This document shows, in pieces, positions 23,201 to 29,200 of a stretch of 64,000 nucleotides of DNA. This stretch comes from Macrocystis pyrifera (Eukaryota; Sar; Phaeophyceae; Laminariales; Laminariaceae). The DNA lies in contig JASSKH010000010.1 in NCBI GenBank assembly GCA_031763025.1, forward strand, positions 8,883,427-8,947,426. The letters run 5' to 3'. The notes under the pieces are model-generated. The model ran no database searches. It was not told the DNA's origin and saw only the letters and a program-made list of their open reading frames with translations. Within the stretch, counting starts at the first letter, position 1. Every line of letters starts with the position of its first letter. Both the position numbers and the translations under genes were made by a program.

Positions 23201-26200
23201 TTGACTCTCGCATCCCTACAATGCCGGGACGGAGCACGTCGGGTTTTCACCGACCAGGCTGACATTGCTTGCACCAAGCGCCAAGCACCGTGAGGTGTCC
23301 GGCGAGTCGCATGAAGGGTGAGCTGCATCCTACCAAGAACTGCTTTAGATGCGGATTTTCTTGCATATGGATGACAGCCTCAATGAATTGATTGAATTTC
23401 TGGTGTGGCTACTTCCAGAGACAGCAATGGGTTCACCATGTTACTGCCTCGTGAGTGCCTCACTATATACACACTACGTGATACGATCATCCCCGTTGTG
23501 CGGAGAAAAGGTTCTCCCCGCACCCGCACAAAAATGACCTATAACTTGACCGCCAGCCGTGATAACCGCCAACAAAAAGAAAAAAAAAAGGTACCCTGGC
23601 TGTCTAGCTCACGCAATGAGAGGCGTGTTTTACAGCGTCGTCGCCAACGGGGGGGGGGGGGGGGGGGTACACACAACGCGTCGAGCTCATTCCATAGACG
23701 CACCGCCCGGCGTCAACACTCTTCTCCCGTTGTCGATAAATTGAGGCTACGCAACCCTCCGAGGGAGTGCGCTGCCTGGATTCGAGTGTTGGGCGTGTCA
23801 AGCCTGGTGGCGATGAACACCGAAAGCACTCCAGACGTACAGCAACGCTGTGGCCACCAACACCATGCAGTAGGGGGGAGGCGGGGGGGTAAAGAGCCTG
23901 CGCATGTACGTACGTGGACCTGGATGTGAGCGACGACTATATCACAGGAGCGAGCAGGAGCAAGAATAGCGAACAGAAAAAAAGGGATGGGACAAAAAAT
24001 AAGAAAAAAGGAGCAAGTGCAGACGCGGGGCTTGGCTTGTTTCGGGCCAAAGCCTGTGTTCGCTGTATTGATAAAATGAAAAAAACAAAGAAAACCGGGG
24101 ACATCGAGAGAGAATTTCGTCGATTCTCATCCTTGAAACCTGTGTGTTATACTATTACGGGGGACCATAGTAAATAGGACCCAATATTGTTGGCAAAAAC
24201 AGGTAAATATATAGGTTTTTATGTGTACCGTAGGTCCTATTAAATATGGTCCCCCGTAATAGTGATACTGCGATTGCGCGTACTACGGGTTTTATATGGC
24301 CTCAGGAAGGATGTACATTCCGCATACGAGGAAGACAAACTACGAAGCTGCACCATTCAAGGAGTGTGTGTTAGGTCTAAATTTCGAAACTAGTCAAAAT
24401 ATTTTTTCAAGGTTGCACTTGCTGTATTATAGCTTGCCGCGAGTGGGGATTTTTCCGGTGTGCATCTCATACCTGGTATTACTGTTTTTTAATTGTATAC
24501 CTGGTACATATTTGTAGCAGCGGTAGTGGCATGCCATGTGCCTGGTACCTTCGGTAGGTACCCCCACTGGACGGGAATATAAGCACCCCTGGGTTTTCCT
24601 GTTTATGGCCGAACGGTGCTTACATTTCCGGCGAGGGCGGTACACATTATACAGTAGTCGCAAGTGCTTCACATATGTATCATGTATCTTGTCGCTTTTC
24701 TTGAGTTTGTACAGACAGCAGCACCGATGGTCGTAGGACTGGCTAGTTAGTCGTCCTGGTACTCTGATGGTAACATCCCGGAAACACCCTGGTACCCTGG
24801 CTTGAGTTTTATTTCGTCGTGTTTTCGTATTTTTCCTGTACTATTAACAGGGGAAAGGACAATTCAATGTGAAGACAACAACAATGTAGTGCGTAATCTA
24901 CAAGCCTAGATAGATGCAACGAGTCTACAGTCTACAGTCTACAGTCTACATACAGTATACACGAATACAGGTACCAGGTGCCTACCACTGTATATTCCTG
25001 TACTATTCAATAGACTCCTTGCATCTGGGCTTGTAGAATACATACTACATGCACTTACTTCACGTATAAAAACGAAAACTAAAAACGTGAGCTGTGAGAT
25101 CGAGGATTCCGTTGAATGCCTTACAGCAGTGGGTACCCCGACTTAAGAGATGGTTTTGAGGACCGCAGTCCCCTTCTCGGGACAAAGCAGTCAAACTTCA
25201 AGTAAATCGTCGCCAAAACAGGACTGCGGTCGTAAAAGACTTCAGAGACTATTAATAGTACAGCAGTTCAGAGAGGTCCAATCGACTGAACCCTCCTTCA
25301 CTAGGTAAAAGCTGTACCACTCTGGCAGAAAATATAATGATCGTTCACACACTAAAATCAATACGAACTGATCCTTATATTTCCACCTACAGCAGTAGGA
25401 AGGTATACGTTTCCCACTACGCTCACGGTTCAAAAGAGAGGAGGCTACTGCTGTAGCCAAGGGAGGTGTTTTCGGCCTGCACAGTAGGCGCCTGCAGTCA
25501 AGAAACATCGTGTTGAGACAAATAGGCTCAGATCGGCACCAGCACCAAGAAAAATGGGTTAAGAAACACGGCTCAAAAGCGGGAGCAACTCTAAATCCTA
25601 TGCAATAGAGGTCGATCAGGGTCGGAGAAAAAATAAGACTTCGAGCCTGGACACCAAATTGACGATTTTTAACCCCGGGCGCCCACTGCTGCACAATACC
25701 ACACCTTTCCTGAGTCGGGGTACCCACCGTATGGCAATCACCAAATATGAGCTCAACAACAGCAACAGCAATCACCTCAGGGGATCAGGCACTGCTGCTG
25801 CTGCTCCTCCTGTATCGCCTCGTACCCTCTGGTGCATACGATAGTACATGCGACAATGCCAGGTATGATATACCAGAAAAATACACTGAAGCTACGCTGC
25901 TGCACGAACTGTACTCGTTAGCACGACGGATCCGTCTCATGCCGGCATGCCTCAAACGGTTCGACCCGGAGTTGAATGACAACAACGATTAAGTCTGAAA
26001 GTCCGCACGCTCAAGGCTGAGGCGTTTGACCCCCTGCTGTACGTACGGGCATGTGACATGGACTTCGAGCGGGAAACACTTCGCCAAGCTCCGAACGGCG
26101 CACCAGCAAGTCCTCGTGCTAGTCGTTGGCTTCCTGCGCCGATAACGTATCGACCGCACCCCGCCCACGCAAGCGAAGACCCTCAAGCGGACACGATGCG

Positions 26201-29200
26201 AGAGTAGCGAAACGACCATCAGTAAACAGCAGCGCTTCTTTGCGGGGGGCCGTGGCGCGACAAAAACCGGGGGTGATTCCTCAATCTGGTGGTGGTGTTC
26301 GCGACGAATGACCGGTGGGGAGGGCTCGAGATCGGGCGGACAATCGACGGCGTGGCATAAATGCCTACTTGACGACGTTCGGAGTGTACCGAGCCACCGA
26401 GGTGTCCACGGAACACTCTCCGTTGGTGCATCGAGTTGAGACCACGCTGTGGCCCACTGCAACAAAGTCGAGGGGGAAGCGGTACCGGGGGGTCCCCGAA
26501 GCACCCGAACGGTTGATGGTCAGGTGGCACGAGGGTGAGGCGAAGATGAGCAGGAAGCGACACGCATCCATCACGGGTGGTGTCCAAGGGAAGGGGGACC
26601 GGAGGGGGGCAACAGCAGTCATAAGGAAACCGCGGTTGACGAAAGGAGGAAGGAGACGGCAGGCAGGGTGGCAAGGTACCCCGATCAATAGGTGCTCGTA
26701 GAACCTGTCTACTACGGGGGATCATAGTTAATAGGACCTCCGGTACACACAAAAACCTATATATTTACCTATTTTTTTCTAACAATATTTGATCCTATTT
26801 ACTATGGCTCCCCGTAATCGCTACTCGCACCACCTCAGACCGCTGCAACTGCTTCAATGCGATTTTGTTGTGTTGTGTTGCACTCTGGTTTTCATTTCTT
26901 GCTCTTCATTTGTTCAAAGTCCTTACGAAATAAGTCCTGCTTGCCTTGGTGGGTGGCGACCCTTTGCTCTTGGGGGTGCCTTCTGTTTGTCCCGTTCGTT
27001 TCGTCCGTCTCGCATCTTCGCATCTCCCCCGGCGGGGGGGCACAGCAGCGACACCACCACCGCTGTCGAAGAATCAATAAAGACGTGGCATGCCCTTCCC
27101 CTTTCTTCCCGCGGAATTTTCTCTCGCGACATGTTTCTCTCGTGCAGCATCTGCTCCCTCCGCGTCGTGTGTCTTCCCAAGAGTAGTTTTTAGTTTCAGT
27201 TTTTGGTTTTCTGTTTTTTTTGTACGGTTTAATTTTCGTGACCTTGCTTCCCTCTCTCCATTGGTTGTGCATTTTCCTTTCTCGCTTCCTGCTGCCCCTG
27301 GGGGTGACAGAGCGTGTGGCAATGATACGTTTCCAGCAGCATTCAAAACCCATGTCAGCTGCTGCACCGAGTCCTGTCGTCGTCTGCCTTGCTTTCTGTT
27401 GGCTCTGGTCACATACCTGGTACGTTCAGTAGTGGATGACTGTTTGGATGTATCTTTCCATCTTTTTTTCTTTTCTCGGGGTATGTATATATTGTACCTC
27501 TCTCCCTCTCCGCGTTGCGTGTCCATCTTGCCACGTGCTCCGGGTAGTTTGCTTCCGCTCTCTGGTATATTTTTCGGGGTGTTTGTTTCTTTGCTTTTGC
27601 TCTGTAGACGTCTTTCTCCGTTGCTTTTTTTCTCTTTATATTTAATTTCTCTTGCCTTTCGTCCTTCCCTCTTATAGTGTATCTGGAGTTGCTGGTGTGG
27701 TGTGCGTGTTGCATCCGGCGGCACGACGATGGCATGGCGTTGCATTATTGTCTACCTCTCCTTACTTACTTGACCCTATTATTACGGGGGTCCACAGGTA
27801 ATAGGACCTACGGTACACACTAAAAACTATATGTTTACCTATTTTTACTAACAATATTTGGTCCTACTTACTATGGCCCCCCGTAATAGAACGACAGTCC
27901 CGTTTTGGGGACAAGTTACTTGGAATTAGAGTGGACTGTCCCCCAAAGCGGAACTGCAGTCATCACGTCATCACAAAACATGCTTCAATTTAACTCTTCA
28001 AGTACTGCTAGTACTGCTGCACTGCTGTACGTAGACTCGTATTCGAGCATAAATTCAAGTTAAATGTCCCCAATTGTCCACAAAAACGAGATTGATTGCG
28101 GTTTTAACCCTTTTAAAACCGCAGTCCCGTTTTGGGAACAAAGTACTCAAATTTCAAGTAGTTTGTCCCCAAAACGGGATTGATTGCGGTTGGAAACGCC
28201 TATTATTATAATACGACCGCACAGCAGTCAGTACCGTTTCGGGGACAAACTACGTAGAATTGGACTGGTTTGACCCCAAAACTTGACCGCAGTCCTAAAG
28301 GTGCCCTATATATACAACGTGTGATAAGGCAAGATAAATCACATCGCCTCGAAAGAAGTTCAAGGTCGAGCGTTACTAATCAACACGCCCAGCGATAGGT
28401 GGGTCTATGAAAATGTCCCGACGAGATATTTCTCTTCATATATATATAACTACTTATAGATATCTCGATATCTGAGCGTGCTCGGCACTTTTAGATGTCT
28501 CGATCTCTGAGCGTGCTCGGTTGGTACATCCCTGGCCTCTCAGAGCTCCCACTTGGGAATCGCCTCCTTTTATTACTTGCCGGACCTTTCCAGCGGGTCT
28601 CTGTTTTCTCCATTTCTCTTGGCACTTCAAGTCCTTCTTTCTTTTTTTGCTCCTTTCGTTTCGTGTGCGTGCGTGTACTCCGAGCACGGCGCCGCGGGCG
28701 AACCCGGTGCCATCGCGGGGGTCAGCGGGTGCTGGCGGGTAGAGGGGGGGTTGCAAGGAGCGCGGTCGCCGCTTTCGTGCCTAGGCGTCGCGTGTGCCTC
28801 GAGACACGAGGGATGCATCAATGGGCTCTCTCTGGCCTCCATTCGTGATTTTTGATAGAGCACGTACGAGTATGTAAGGGTCGTTCGGGATTGTAACATA
28901 ATATTGAAGCGTTGCTTATTTTTGCGACGGGGCTGAAAATCATAGAGGGAGGTACCCAGCCTGAGCACCAACATCATTGTCGAGCTGGCGAACGACGGCC
29001 ACGGTGAGCACCGGGTTTCACGCGAGGCGGCCGACGGGGCTGACTGTGGCAGATTGAGGAAAGGTTTACCCGGACTGAATCGGTGGCGAGGTGGTCGCGA
29101 GAGGGGCGGGCGGCGTACGAGGCTGAGAGAGAAGCTATGACGTTTGTTTTTTTTTATTTTGTTCTTTTTGACCGGTGTATGGTGTTCCAATCAGGAGGAA

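Noticed and set aside
27074-27745. A 223-codon Lys/Arg-rich minus-strand frame and a 195-codon Phe/Leu-rich plus-strand frame
   Set aside because: Both follow from one-strand pyrimidine bias; no domain, no splice context, and neither has balanced composition.
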